The notes beneath the pieces are model-generated. The model was not told the origin of the DNA, did not search any database, and saw nothing but the letters and a program-made list of their open reading frames with translations. Source: Azorinus chamasolen (Eukaryota > Mollusca > Bivalvia > Cardiida > Solecurtidae). Taken from it: a stretch of 64,000 nt of DNA. Numbering within the stretch: the first letter of the stretch is position 1; every line of letters starts with the position of its first letter. Location: assembly GCA_963576725.1 (NCBI GenBank), contig OY755243.1:35439846-35503845 (forward strand). The letters are read 5' to 3'. The translations under genes were made by a program, and so were the position numbers. Shown in pieces: positions 30,362 through 40,651 of the stretch.

Positions 30362-31328
30362 TACTGGAGTCACCATGCCCGTCCGGTTGTTCGTCCGTCC
30401 GTCCGTCCGGCTTGTCCGGATCATAACTTCCAAAGTATAAAAGGTATTGACTTCAAACTTCATATACAGATAGATCACATTGACCGCAAGTGCAGTGCAC
30501 AAGGTTTGTAACTCTGTCTTCAGTATTTTTGGAGTTATTGCCCTTTGTTATTTTTCGGTTTTCCGGAGTTTTTTCTAAACCTTTACAGATATTGAAGTGG
30601 TGTTTGGTATGTGTCTTTATTAAAATGAGTTACAGATCAAATTTGAATTTCGTTACGCTTCATTGATTTTTCACGGAAATACAGTGATTTTACTTAGAAA
30701 TTTTGTGGAAATTCAGGTTTTCCGGAGTTTTTTTCTAAACCTTTACAGATATCGAAGTGATGTTTGGTATGCGGCTTTATTATAATGAGTTATAGATCAA
30801 GTTTGAATTTCGTTACGCTTCATTGATTTTTCACGGAAATACAGTGATTTTACGTAGAAATTTTCCGGAAATTCAGGTTGTCCGGAGTTTTTTTTCTAAA
30901 CCTTTACAGATATTGAAGTTGTTTCCGGTATGTGGCTTTATTATAATGAGTTACAGATCAAGTTTGAATTTCGTTACGCTTCATTGATTTTTCACGAAAA
31001 TACAGTGATTTTACTTAGAAATTTTGTGGAAATTCAGGTTTTCCGGAGTTTTTTTTTCTAAACCTTTGCAGATATTGATGCGATATTTGGTATGCACCTT
31101 TATAATAATGAGTTACAGATCAAGTTTGAATTTTGTTAAACTGCATTGATTTTTAATGGAATTACAGTATTTTGACTTAGAATTTTTTAGGAAATTTCGG
31201 GTTTTCCGGAGGTTTTTTTTTCTAAACTGTAGCAGATATTGTAGTGATTTATTTCTATAACCTCCATCTGTGTGTCAAATGTGCTAGTGGGGGTATTCAT
31301 CACCTTTAGTGGTAGTTCTAGTTATATT
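30362..31328 (+). mobile_element. Long repeat element 1, GTCCG head
   Basis: Head: GGAGTCACCATGCCCGTCCG with repeated GTCCGTCC. Middle: about four 160-bp units. Tail: CTAGTGGGGGTATTCATCACC then GTTCTAGTT. A body of internal tandem repeats between fixed ends is typical of Helentron-type HINE elements. No ORF. Confidence 0.6.
30563..31250 (+). repeat. ~160-bp tandem units inside element 1
   Basis: CCGGAG recurs at 30563, 30722, 30882, 31043 and 31206 (spacing 159-163) with TTTCTAAACCTTTACAGAT and TTACGCTTCATTGATTTTTC in each unit. Later units are more diverged. Confidence 0.9.
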
Positions 31329-31384
31329 AGATATATGGTAGCGTAACGCTGAACGAAAATTAGACAAGAAACTTATCTAGAAGC

Positions 31385-31500
31385 TTTCCGCATTAGGTTC
31401 ATCCTGCATTAAGCAACCACCTGCTCTTATAACTTTCATCCTGCATTAAGCAGCCACCTGCTCTTATCCATATTTATTCATTATATGGTTCTACTGTGTA
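31385..31500. mobile_element. MITE family B, duplicated right arm
   Basis: TTCATCCTGCATTAAGCA plus ACCACCTGCTCTTATA occurs twice in direct order before GGTTCTACTGTG. Confidence 0.6.
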
Positions 31501-31528
31501 GGCACGACACTATAGTGGGTGTATTCGA

Positions 31529-31675
31529 AAGGAGCCAAGTCCCCGTAAGTTGTCCAAGCACACTTTATATCTACAGTAAGGAGCCATGTCCCCGTATGTT
31601 GTCCAAACACACTTTATATTTACAGTAAGGAGCCATGTCCCAGTATGTTGTCCGAGCACACTTTATATCTACAGT
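31529..31675. repeat. 49-bp tandem array, 3 copies
   Basis: AAGGAGCCATGTCCCCGTAT and CACACTTTATATCTACAGT repeat at 31529, 31578 and 31627. Confidence 0.9.
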
Positions 31676-31790
31676 AATACCTCGCTGGTCCGAACTTTTA
31701 GTAAAAGAACATTTGAAAACTGTTTTAGGTAGATAGCTATTTCGTGCGAGGAGAAAATCATGCAGAATGCTCCCAGACGAAAACGATTTA
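31672..31790. mobile_element. B-type left half, Tigger-like end
   Basis: TACAGTAATACCTCGCTGGTC is the most Tigger-like terminus in the window; AATCATGCAGAATGCTCCC follows, then element 2 begins. Confidence 0.5.
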
Positions 31791-31794
31791 TTTT

Positions 31795-32968
31795 GTATCA
31801 CGGGGGCATTTTTATGCCCCCAAAGGTGGGCATATAGTAATCGCATTGTCCGTCCTTCCGTCTGTCCGTCCGTCCGTCCGTCTGTCCGTCCGTCTGTCCT
31901 TCCATCCGTCCCAAATTCGTGTCCGGTCTGTAACTTCTTCATCTATCAATGGATTTCAATACAACTTGACACAAATGTTCACCGGACAGAGACGATGTGT
32001 CACGTTCAACTCCCTGGTCCATTGGTCAAAGGTCAAGGTCACAGGGTACAATAACTTTGTCACAAATTTCGTGTCCGGTCTGTAACTTCTTCATCTATTT
32101 ATGGATTTCAATATAACTTGGCACAAATGTTCACCACACAAAGACAATGTGTCGCGTTCAACTCCCAGGTACATGGGTCAAAGGTCAAGGTCACAGGGTA
32201 CAATTACTTTGTAACAAATTTCGTGTCTGGTCTGTAACTTCTTTATCTATCAATGGATTTCAATATAACTTGCCACAAATGTTCACCACACAAAGACGAT
32301 GTGTCGCGTTCAACTTCCAGGTCCATGGGTCAAAGGTCAAGGTCACAGGGTAAAATAACTTTGTAACAAATTTCGTGTCCGGTCTGTAACTTCTTTATCT
32401 ATCAATGGATTTCAATATAACTTGGCACAAATGTTCACCACACAAAGACGATGTGTCGCTTTCAACTCCCAGGTCCATAGGTCAAAGGTCAAGGTCACAG
32501 GGTACAATTACTTTGTCACAAATTTTGTGTCCGGTCTGTAACTTCTTTATATATCAATGGAATTCAATATGATTTGGTACAAATGTTCACCAGACAAAGA
32601 TGATGTGTCGCTTTCAACTCCCTGGTCCATGGGTCAAAGGTCAAGGTCACAGAATACAATTACTTTGTCACAAATTTCGTGTCCGGTCTGTAACATCTTT
32701 ATCTATCAATGGATTTCAATATAACTTGACACAGATGTTCACCAGACAAAGACGTGTTGCGTTCAGCTCCCTGATCCATATGCCAAAGGTCAAGGTCACA
32801 GGGTACAATTACTTGTTTATCTGTGAATGAACTTCAAAGGAACCTGGCACAAATGTTCACCACACAAAGACGATGTGTCAACTCCCTGGTCCATGGGTCA
32901 AAGGTCAAGGTCACAGGGTACAATTTTTGGGGGCATTTGTCATGTGACTGTGACATCTCTTGTTCTAT
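31795..32968 (+). mobile_element. Long repeat element 2, 152-bp array inside
   Basis: The head GGGGGCATTTTTATGCCCCC is a palindrome, then GTCCGTCCGTCC. Seven 152-bp units follow. The tail TTTTTGGGGGCATTTGTC, GTGACTGTGACATCTCTTGTT echoes the head. No ORF longer than the repeat by-products. Confidence 0.7.
31917..32930 (+). repeat. Exact 152-bp tandem array
   Basis: GGTCTGTAAC starts at 31925, 32077, 32229, 32381, 32533 and 32685, exactly 152 each time. A shortened seventh unit follows. Each unit has TGGATTTCAATATAACTTG, TTCACCACACAAAGACGATG and GGTCAAAGGTCAAGGTCACA (two TCAAGGTCA-like half-sites). Confidence 0.95.
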
Positions 32969-33310
32969 ATAAGTTCAATTTGACACTTTTCATGAGAATA
33001 TTTGAACAAAACAAACAAACAAAAACAAAACAAATTTCATTGTTATTGAAAAACACGTTTATTTTAAGATCTATCACTTTAGTTCCTTGTAGAATTGTCT
33101 TGAGTCGGGGGTCATGTATAACGTCACCAACCCAAGCCATCTTGCGTCACCTTTGCGTAAACCTTTTGTGTGTCACTTGTGAATCTGAAATATCCGATCA
33201 TAGAGACGACCTTGTTTGTAAAGTAAAACCTCACTCAAGTTACCGCATAGAGGACGTCAACGTTCGGTCTTTGATACAGCTACGAGATGGCGTGTGAGGG
33301 TGGGCGGATG
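32969..33310. other. Non-coding, nothing recognised
   Basis: An A-rich tract (33005-33040) and no repeat family. The open frame running in from element 2 is incidental. Confidence 0.45.
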
Positions 33311-33445
33311 TTAGAGGCTTAAATACAGGACTAAAGTCTCAAAAGGAGATTTTTATTACTGTCGCTCATTAAATATTGATCTACTTTTGGAGACCATTAT
33401 ATCTATTCACTTATGGTTCATGTTAAAGACATTTTACTGTAAATC
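33311..33445. mobile_element. MITE family B, diverged
   Basis: CTCAAAAGGAGATTTTTATTAC and ACATTTTACTGTA with eroded arms. Confidence 0.4.
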
Positions 33446-33794
33446 AAAATTTGAGAGAAAAATAGTTTCTCGTCTTCAACAATCGTTGGAGAAAAACCAG
33501 CCTTTCTCCGCTATTGTTAAAGAACCTAGACAACCATCGGGCTATTATTGTAAATAATAAAACAGGTAGAGCCATGAGGTGCTGTATACCAACAGAGATT
33601 GTATCCTTCCGCCCGCAGAAAATGTAATATGTTGCCTAATTTGCACTTAAGTAACGTTTATAGTCTGATTCGTTTACAACAATCATTTTACCGCATACAA
33701 TATTGAATTGAATCACTACGCAAGTGACAAATCGCTTGGATTACTGTGAACAGTCTAACTATTTGACGTGTGATCATGATCCGAACTAGTTTCT

Positions 33795-34010
33795 GGCATT
33801 TCGCTGCCAGAGGCTAATCTGTGATTACCTATGCTAACAGTTTGGAACTAGGTGAGACGCCGCGTAAACTCGGTTTCTCACCAGGACCCAAAGTGTTTGT
33901 TGCTGTGAAATTGTTTGTTTCTTGAAAGAAAATGGACGAAGATGAAATGAAAGTTGCATCAAACGACACATTTTGCCAACGACAAAACGCGGCAGCAAAA
34001 CGGTTAAGTC
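33795..34010. mobile_element. MITE family E
   Basis: CATTTCGCTGCCAGAGGC start, core TTTGGAACTAGGTGAGACGCC / GTTTCTCACCAGGACCCAAA, arm GAAAGAAAATGGACGAAGATG, and end GCGGCAGCAAAACGGTTAA. A near copy is at 39055-39285. Confidence 0.75.
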
Positions 34011-34435
34011 CTTGCTCAGCTGCCAAGAGGTTGTATATAAGATGTTTTCAATGCCTGAGAAGTAGAAATAACTGATTTGCTTCGTCTGACGCAAGTATAC
34101 AAATCAAATATTTATAGACAATGGCTACCCAATTTGCGAGCGATGGCTTCCGAGTTACGTAGAAATGTCATGAGTGGCGCTGAGGGTAAGAGGGTGGTCA
34201 TGTTGAACTCACTGTTGACAGTTGTCCCTGTGATAAAAAAAAAAACAAGTGAAGAGGGTTTGTGACATAACAACCACAAAATCTCTGTCATCTTGAATTA
34301 TACATCACAAACATAATCCCAAACTTGAGACCCAAGGCTATTCTCAAACTCATTTCTGAAATGTTTCGTTTCCGATGAAAGCTGGAAACCAGGCAAAACA
34401 TGTTTGAGATTACTTGTCAAATTTTGATGCTGGAT

Positions 34436-34745
34436 ACAGTAAACTCCCCAAAACCGGACGTTCAAATTAATAAGACAGGTGGCAGGTTAGTGAAAGTCCT
34501 TTTGGATTTTCTTCTGTGCACAAAACAATGAAATTTGTTCCATACACAGAAACTTTCAGAAATACATCTAGGTTTTTTCTCCACCTGTAATTAGCTGGAC
34601 GTCGTGGTATGACTGAAATACTGTTAAAACGACCCGATTAAAAACCAAAAAACAAACATTTTAGAGCTTTCTGTATGACTTTCATCTTGTATTAAGCATT
34701 CGTCTGTCTAAAACAAACTACATTCTTCTCTACTGAAATAAACAT
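34436..34745. mobile_element. MITE family B3 with foreign insert
   Basis: TACAGTAAACTCCCCAAAACC and GACAGGTGGCAGGTTAGTG left; AGAGCTTTCTGTATGACTTTC and TTCTTCTCTACTG right. The apex region is replaced by about 150 bp of other sequence. Confidence 0.65.
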
Positions 34746-34914
34746 CTAAAAGTAATTTTGATCTTGCTAAATCTTTCTCATAATCTGATTGATGTTATCA
34801 CTTATACATTGGAATCCATATCTCAGTTAGATGTACACAATGTATTTTATATATATATACTGACGTCACAGGAATAAATAAGACACATGAATTAAAGCCA
34901 GAGCTACAGATAAA

Positions 34915-35040
34915 GGTGCGTACCCAAAGTACTAACACGGTTATTTCTCCACGGAACCCTATACTATGACCACTCTTTAGAATCGTCTCTTCGAGGCGAT
35001 TCTAAAGAATGGCCACAGTATATGGTTTTGTGGAGAGATG
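34915..35040 (-). mobile_element. Hairpin element family D
   Basis: AGGTGCGTACCCAAAGTAC end, hairpin ACTCTTTAGAATCGTCTC-TTCGAGGCGATTCTAAAGA. The far end runs into a 21-bp array. Confidence 0.75.
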
Positions 35041-35115
35041 AAGGTGCTAATTGGAGAGATGAAGGTGCTAATTGGAGAGATGAAGGTGCTAATTGGAGAG
35101 ATGAAGGTGCTAATT
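35031..35115. repeat. 21-bp tandem array, 4 copies
   Basis: TGGAGAGATGAAGGTGCTAAT is repeated four times, starting at the D arm TGGAGAGATG. Confidence 0.95.
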
Positions 35116-35139
35116 ATCAAAATGCTTCAATTTCAATTT

Positions 35140-35305
35140 ACGCTTCTTATCCGAACCTTTGTAAAGCGTTTTAAGAATATCTCCTTAAGTTTTCCATTAA
35201 AACCCCTTGACGTGTCCGCTCTTTAAAATAGTCTGTTGGAGAATGATAACAACATAGGGTTTGGTGGTGAAATTACGATTTTAGTAAAGGAATACGCATC
35301 TGCGT
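35140..35305 (+). mobile_element. Family D, diverged
   Basis: TTTTAAGAATATCTCC, then AAACCCCTTGACGTGTCCGC and ACAACATAGGGTTTGGTGG; the left stem has decayed. Confidence 0.55.
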
Positions 35306-35338
35306 CTACTATTCGGTAAACAGTGACACATGCAGTTG

Positions 35339-35585
35339 TCTAACGCTTTCACCGCCAATGTCGCAAAAATGCACCTCGACAAATAGTGCAGTCCCAGATC
35401 AGACGCCGCCTTTTTAAGGCGACGTCTGATCAGGGACTTCACTTTTTGTCTCAAATTTTATTTCTATATATGTGCTTTATTACTTTGAAATTTGCATTTA
35501 TTAATCTAATTTCTTTATTTTACCGAATTATTTAACAAAAGTGGTTTGCTAACGACAATTAGAAATTTGGCACCGAAAGGGCTAA
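35339..35585 (+). mobile_element. MITE family F
   Basis: TAACGCTTTCACCGCCAATG start; core CAGTCCCAGATCAGACGCCG / GCGACGTCTGATCAGGGACT with the A/A mismatch; end GGCACCGAAAGGGCTAA. Confidence 0.9.
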
Positions 35586-35697
35586 GCATCCACAGTACCT
35601 TGTCCTAGGAAGGCTTGGAATGAACATTCTGAGTGTCGAGTTGTATGACGGATCCTTGTTTTGTCACTACATATTAAAATTTGAATTTGAAATTGAA

Positions 35698-35755
35698 TTT
35701 TATTTTGTAGTTTGAAACCATTGTGATAAATGCTCTATTTATCACAGTTTCAGTT
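35698..35755. mobile_element. Family C hairpin fragment
   Basis: TTTTGTAGTTTGAAACCATTG, TGATAAATGCTCTATTTATCA and CAGTTTCAG form a shortened C core 136 bp before the kinase exon. Confidence 0.75.
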
Positions 35756-35890
35756 TTATTGGCAAATCAGCAATACATATTGCCTTTGACCATTTACAAC
35801 AATACATGCGAAATATGGCATATTCAAACATTATTAACAAAATAACAAAGAATTACAAAATGATCTCTCGTATTTTCTCCTCCATTTCAG

Positions 35891-36019
35891 GTGGCCATTA
35901 AGATCATAGACACCCGGAAAATTAAAGAGGATTATACCCGGCTGAACCTGCACAGAGAGGCTCGGATACTCGGCCAGATCCGTCACCCGAACATCATCCG
36001 ACTCTATGAAACATTAAAG
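35891..36019 (+). CDS. Internal exon of a Ser/Thr protein kinase (AMPK-related type)
   Basis: This exon encodes 43 residues of a kinase N-lobe. Residues 1-4 are VAIK, whose lysine anchors ATP phosphates. Residues 21-27 are HREARIL, whose glutamate is the alphaC partner of that lysine. Residues 31-43 are RHPNIIRLYETLK, covering the alphaC-beta4 turn and beta4. The acceptor is a pyrimidine tract ending CATTTCAG and the donor is AAG/GTAAGA; 129 bases, phase 0 both sides. GC content is clearly above the flanks. VAIKIIDTRK and NLHREAR point to the CAMK group, AMPK-related kinases (HUNK-, NIM1- or MARK/SIK-like); I cannot separate these. Neighbouring exons (glycine loop before, HRD and DFG after) were not found in the window. 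Hairpin copies of family C lie on both sides. Confidence 0.9.
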
Positions 36020-36094
36020 GTAAGACCAAAACAATTACTTTAGAGCAGAACTAGAGTTTCTCATAGCATGTCAAATACAGCCGAAACACCCTGT

Positions 36095-36321
36095 TTAACC
36101 CATTCCCTCATTTAAAGATCCAACCCATTTGAATGAGTCTACCGAAAAGGAGCATTAAATAGAGAAAAGGAAAATTCTTAAATTTTGTAGTTTTGAAACC
36201 ATTGTGATAAATAGAGCAGTTGCTTCCATGGAACAAATGCTTTATTTATCACAATAGTTTCAAAAGGTGACTTTTACATAGTCCTTGAAAGGCAAGGTGT
36301 CAATATGAGGAAATGGGTTAA
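36095..36321 (-). mobile_element. MITE family C, 75 bp after the exon
   Basis: TTAACCCATTCCCTCATTTA and TATGAGGAAATGGGTTAA ends; core GAAACCATTGTGATAAATAG with apex GCTTCCATGGAAC. Lies in the intron just past the kinase exon donor. Confidence 0.9.
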
Positions 36322-36329
36322 AGAGTAAA

Positions 36330-36505
36330 CTGAATGAATTGACACGGATATGTTTAAAGTTCATTGCCTGCTTAATTCAGAACGAAAGCAATGTACACAG
36401 TTTTCTGCATAACTTTACGACCTGCATTAAGCTACCGTCTGTCTTCAATATTCAAAATCAGACCTGTTTTGAATGGTCTCTGAAGACAAGTTTTTGGTGT
36501 ATGAT
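36330..36505. mobile_element. MITE family B, diverged
   Basis: CATTGCCTGCTTAATTCAG, GACCTGCATTAAGCTACC and GAATGGTCTCTGAAGACAAG. Confidence 0.55.
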
Positions 36506-36533
36506 ACAGAGGAATAGATGTTAAAATAAATAT

Positions 36534-36685
36534 AATTAAAACCGTTTTTAAGAATAGTTCCGCTATTTCTCAACCAAACCCTATATAGTGAGCATTCCTT
36601 AGAATCGTCTCGAAGAGACGATTCTAAAGAGAGGTCATAACATGGGGTTTGGTGGAGAAATTTGAATTTTTGAATACTCTTTTAT
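36534..36685 (+). mobile_element. Hairpin element family D
   Basis: CGTTTTTAAGAATAGTTCC then the hairpin with AATCGTCTCGAAGAGACGATT. The left outer end is short. Confidence 0.8.
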
Positions 36686-36919
36686 AGCTCGGAGTATATA
36701 GAATTCGTGTAAATGGTTGTCAGACTATGACGTCATTGAAGCTACAACTTATCTGGATCTATACTGTTATAACAATTGAACGCCCACATTATATAAGGTA
36801 AACTTTACCAAATGAGAATTTGGAACCCATCCATTGTTCATGAGTGGGGTTCCTGCAAAAGAAATATATAAAATGAAGGTATTTGGCATTGATAAGTAAA
36901 ACAAACAATGTAGACCCAG

Positions 36920-37155
36920 ATGAATAATTATTCAAGAATAATTCAATGCATGAATATTCATCAACTGAAATTGTATAATAATACCCTAACAGGGGAACTC
37001 TTGAGCATGACATACGCTTTAGAATCGGTTCTATAAAAGTTAAATGAGCAAATAGAACAGACCCTTATGAGACACCTCCTAAAGGAACTGTCTGAACTGG
37101 GTCTACTCTGTTTGCAAATGCATGAAAGTCATATCTATGGAGTATGAAGGGTTGC
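36920..37155 (-). mobile_element. MITE family A1, diverged
   Basis: CAATGCATGAATATTCATC, core GAACAGACCCTTATGAGACA / CTGTCTGAACTGGGTCTACTC, and end CTATGGAGTATGAAGGGTT. Confidence 0.7.
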
Positions 37156-37274
37156 ACAATTTATTCCGTCATTGTTCTAAAGTTCAACTGATCTGACACA
37201 GTTTGAGCGTTCTTAGTCAACGTATTTCTCATATTCATTGGAACTTCTTCAACTCGTTTAAACCTTTTTTATCT

Positions 37275-37440
37275 TAACCCATATGTCATACATACTTATA
37301 AATCAATCTCATTTTCATTTGAATGCTCTGGACAATGTGACCTTGGGAATCAAACAATGCAGGTCTAGATCAGAGAGCTCATTCGGGAGTCCTCTGATCT
37401 GGATCCACATTGTTAGTGTACGTACCTTTCCAGAGATTAA
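37275..37440. mobile_element. MITE family G
   Basis: CTTAACCCATATGTCATAC left; core ACAATGCAGGTCTAGATCAG / CCTCTGATCTGGATCCACATT. Further one-arm core scraps lie at 37495-37520 and 37785-37820. Confidence 0.55.
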
Positions 37441-37985
37441 TTTCTGCATTATTATGACCAGACCAGTCGAGATTAGCCGCAATGTTTCTGACACGGAAGT
37501 TATCTGGGTCTGCACTGTTTATTTTTTCCACAGCATTTTTATCCTGATACATGTGGCTTTTCGTGCATTTTTCAATGTCCTATTTAACCTTCTCGCTTCT
37601 TTAAGACCAAACATGCACATATAATTTCGAGTTGTGTTGAAGGGCGAATCTTTCCCATCGTATGCCTTAACAATCCAAATAGTTTTATTGAATGTGATAG
37701 CACCGGTTCTAGTGAATCCTTTAAAGCTCGGGACATCAACTGGTTTGATGCTATAACACTTTATGCCAATATCACTATATAGTTCAATCAGGAGCATCTT
37801 GACCAGTGTCTGCAATGTTTACTATTGGAAATTCGAAATATAGAAATTAACTTTACTTATGAATATTGGTAATACGATATGCTTTATTTAAGAAATCGTC
37901 CTTAAGAGTTTCCAGCATGAAGTAGAGAACTATTACACTGCTGTATATACTGACATTCGCTCAAACTCCCTTCTACTTCATTTTC
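37441..37985. other. Non-coding, core scraps only
   Basis: Apart from TATCTGGGTCTGCACTGTTT and CCAGTGTCTGCAATGTTTAC nothing is recognised. Both strands have open frames near 37519-37815 without splice signals. Confidence 0.4.
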
Positions 37986-37989
37986 AAAT

Positions 37990-38110
37990 TCATCCCTTTT
38001 TAACTTTGTTTCTGTCTTAATATTGATTGAATTTCAAACAGATTGAATCCTGATCAGACGCCGAGTTACTCGGCATCAGATCGGTATCCAAGCCGTTTGC
38101 AAATGATTGT
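37990..38110. mobile_element. MITE family E core
   Basis: AAACAGATTGAATCCTGATC pairs with AGATCGGTATCCAAGCCGTT around CCGAGTTACTCGG. Confidence 0.6.
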
Positions 38111-38484
38111 CATTTCGTGATAAACAGGACGAGGGTACAAGAAGAAAGGAAAATCGATGATACAGCGAAATGTGGGGGCCGTCTCGCTGGTACAAACATT
38201 GATTATGGTGCTCTGTTCAGTATTGTGTCTGTGTGCTGTTGCAGTAGAAAATTAAGATCATTGCATAGAGAGCAAAAACAAGAAGCTAAACGACTCAGAT
38301 ATCTGAACAACAATTGGAGAGATTTGTTATACATATATGCATGATAGCAGTTTGAAGAGGTGGCGTTTCACAAGCAGTATTGATATATACGAGTAAGACA
38401 TTTGAGTTAGTAATTCAATTTGTGAGCTTGCATTTTCGATTAGAGACTTTAAAAATGTAGAAAAAGGTAGGGTCGTAATTCCAT

Positions 38485-38850
38485 TGCATGCGTGTGTATG
38501 TGTGTGTTTTAGCATTCATGTGTGTGTGTGCATGCTCGTGTGAGACAGAGTGATAGAAGACTGGAAGAAAAAAGAGGAATGAAAAAGAGAGACTGATTGA
38601 AACAAAGAAGATGAAGTTAAAGAGAAGAAAAAAGAGGAAGGAGGAAGAGAGATACAAGCAATGAGAGTGATAGAAAGAGAGAGAGATTGTGGTGAAAGGG
38701 CCGAACAGGAAAGGAGGGAGAGGCGGATAGAGAGAGAAACAGAAGTGAAAGAACGAAAGAGAAAGAGAAGGGCAGATAGAGAGACACCCACGGGCACTAT
38801 CCGCCGTATTCGGTGTCTCATCTGGGTTCAGACTGATTGCAAAGATATTC
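38485..38850. repeat. TG and GA-rich simple repeat, then E half-core
   Basis: A TGTG tract (38492-38530) leads into a purine-rich GAGA/GAAA run to about 38790. GGTGTCTCATCTGGGTTCAG at 38811-38831 is an isolated E core arm. Confidence 0.8.
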
Positions 38851-39054
38851 ACAGATTCGCTACGTCATATTTTAGAAAGGTGTAACTGTATTTTCAAAAA
38901 ATCCTTTAAATATGATCAAGGAATAACAGCATTTTGCACGTCAAAAATACCATGAATGTCAAATAAAAATAAAAACCATCGCTATTTACGTATCTGTTGC
39001 ATGATGGAAATTGGTTTATACTCACTGACGTCAAATTCCCAACAATCACATATC

Positions 39055-39285
39055 GGTTTAGCTATTTCGCTGCCAGTGGCGACTCTCTGGTTACCTGTGT
39101 GCATAGTTTGTATGCAGACGAGACGCTTAGTAATCCCACATCTTATCAGGATCCGAACTGTTTTATCTTGTGATTAAATTTGTGAAAAACAATGGGAAGA
39201 AAATTAAATACCGATAGTTGAAACAGGAGACACACTTTGCAGAAGACAATACCCGAGAGCAATAGAGCTAATTACTTCGTCACCA
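39055..39285. mobile_element. MITE family E
   Basis: TTTAGCTATTTCGCTGCCAG start, core GACGAGACGCTTAGTAATCC / CTTATCAGGATCCGAACTG. Arm GGGAAGAAAATTAAATACC and end GAGAGCAATAGAGCTAA. Confidence 0.7.
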
Positions 39286-39366
39286 GGCTATAAATAGCAG
39301 TAAACTACAGTGGCATGCACGTAGAGTGACGCTCACAGCACGTAGTCTTTGGAATTGTGTTGCGCA

Positions 39367-39574
39367 TACAGTAAAACCCCTCTAATGCGACCACCAAAAA
39401 GAGGTCTAATTTAAGGTCGTAGATACAGGTGGTTGATTGATGCAGGACGGAAGTAATGCAGAAAGCTCCTATAGGAGCTTTCTGCATTACTTTCGTTCTG
39501 CATTTAGTAGTCGTTTCTTTTTTACGGACATCCAAGTGTATCTTAGAGGGGTTCCTTAGAGGGATTCTTCTGTA
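39367..39574. mobile_element. MITE family B4, complete
   Basis: TACAGTAAAACCCCTCTAATG and TAGAGGGATTCTTCTGTA ends; the inner stem GTAATGCAGAAAGCTCCTAT / AGGAGCTTTCTGCATTAC is perfect. Confidence 0.9.
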
Positions 39575-39764
39575 CGTAAATGCAAACAAGGTACCATAAA
39601 CAGTAGTTTACAAAATGCAAATTAAAATAAGCGAAGACTTGAACATTTATATGTTTTATCTTAACACATTCGATACTTTTCATGCTTTTATTCAACTAAA
39701 TACTCATATTCAGTATATACACTAATATACCACTCTACAACTCAAATTATGTCAATGTTTGGGT

Positions 39765-39890
39765 TCAGATGGAAGCTTAACGCAAGGGAAGCTTAAGGAG
39801 AAAGCTCTCTTTCTGCATTTAGATTGCTGTTGTAGATACATGTACACATTAATTTTAATTAGTGGTTGCTATGGACTCTACTGACCCCCA
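39765..39890. mobile_element. MITE family B fragment
   Basis: GGAAGCTTAACGCAAGG, AGAAAGCTCTCTTTCTGC and AATTAGTGGTTGCTATGG. Confidence 0.5.
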
Positions 39891-39906
39891 TCCGCTCCTC
39901 CTTTAT

Positions 39907-40135
39907 TTAACACATTCCCTCCTAGTGACGCATTTTTGCACCTCTGTAGAAGTAACAGTTTGAAACCATTGTGATAAATAGTACATTTGCTCCATAGGAG
40001 CAAATGTTCTTTTTATCACAATGGTTTAAAAACTACACCATTCTATAATTCTCCTTTTCTATAGTTAATGCTCCTTTTCGGTAGATTTATTCAAAAAGGT
40101 TGAGTCTAAAAATAGTCTAGAAGGGAATGGGTTAA
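39907..40135 (+). mobile_element. MITE family C, complete
   Basis: TTAACACATTCCCTCCTAGTG start; core with CTCCATAGGAG apex; CTCCTTTTCGGTAGATTTA arm; end AGGGAATGGGTTAA. Confidence 0.95.
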
Positions 40136-40149
40136 AGCGGCCCTATATA

Positions 40150-40300
40150 GTGAAACCCAAAGTAGTAACTGCTTAAAGCAGATAAAAATACTTAAAGCCC
40201 CTCTGGGAATATTCCTCCTCTCGTTCTACATAAAGCTGCCATCTGCCAAAAACCGGCAATCAGAATTCTTTTGAGAAGTCACTTCAGACAGAATTTTATG
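40150..40300. mobile_element. MITE family B, diverged
   Basis: TAGTGAAACCCAAAGTAG, CTTAAAGCCCCTCTGGG and AAAGCTGCCATCTGCC. Confidence 0.45.
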
Positions 40301-40651
40301 TTCTCTTTTGTATTTTTTATACAATAAAAACAAGAATTTGGCATTTTCAGATTTGGTTTGATAATGTTGAATAGAAATTTATTTGCACCATATGTGACAG
40401 ATAAAGAAACGCATGCTTTTTCCGATCATGCATTCGTCTTAATATTAGCTCTGAGAAAACTAGGAACAAGTACCGATAAACGTCATCATGGCTAAAGTAT
40501 TGTGCAAATAGTGGCTAAGCCAGTGCAAACTTTGACATGCTGTATTCGGAACACGTGATAGTGCTTGCAAACAGTGTTGATCTAGATAAGACTGTGTGTG
40601 CAGCCGTGATCGTTTTTATATTTTTATATACAAATGCATGAACGAACTGCA
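40301..40651. other. Non-coding, E half-core
   Basis: GCAAACAGTGTTGATCTAG (40565-40583) is a lone core arm; otherwise nothing recognised. Confidence 0.4.

Noticed and set aside
31672..31790. Evidence of an autonomous Tigger transposase
   Set aside because: Only a Tigger-like terminus is present; no DDE-domain sequence was found anywhere in the window.
31571..33297. Several plus and minus frames up to 156 codons
   Set aside because: They run through the GTCCG tract and the 152-bp array, whose period is not a multiple of three, and change frame in each unit.
37519..37815. 98-codon minus frame
   Set aside because: Overlaps G/H core scraps and has no splice context.
38415..38885. Open frames on both strands up to 145 codons
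   Set aside because: Explained by TG and GA simple sequence.
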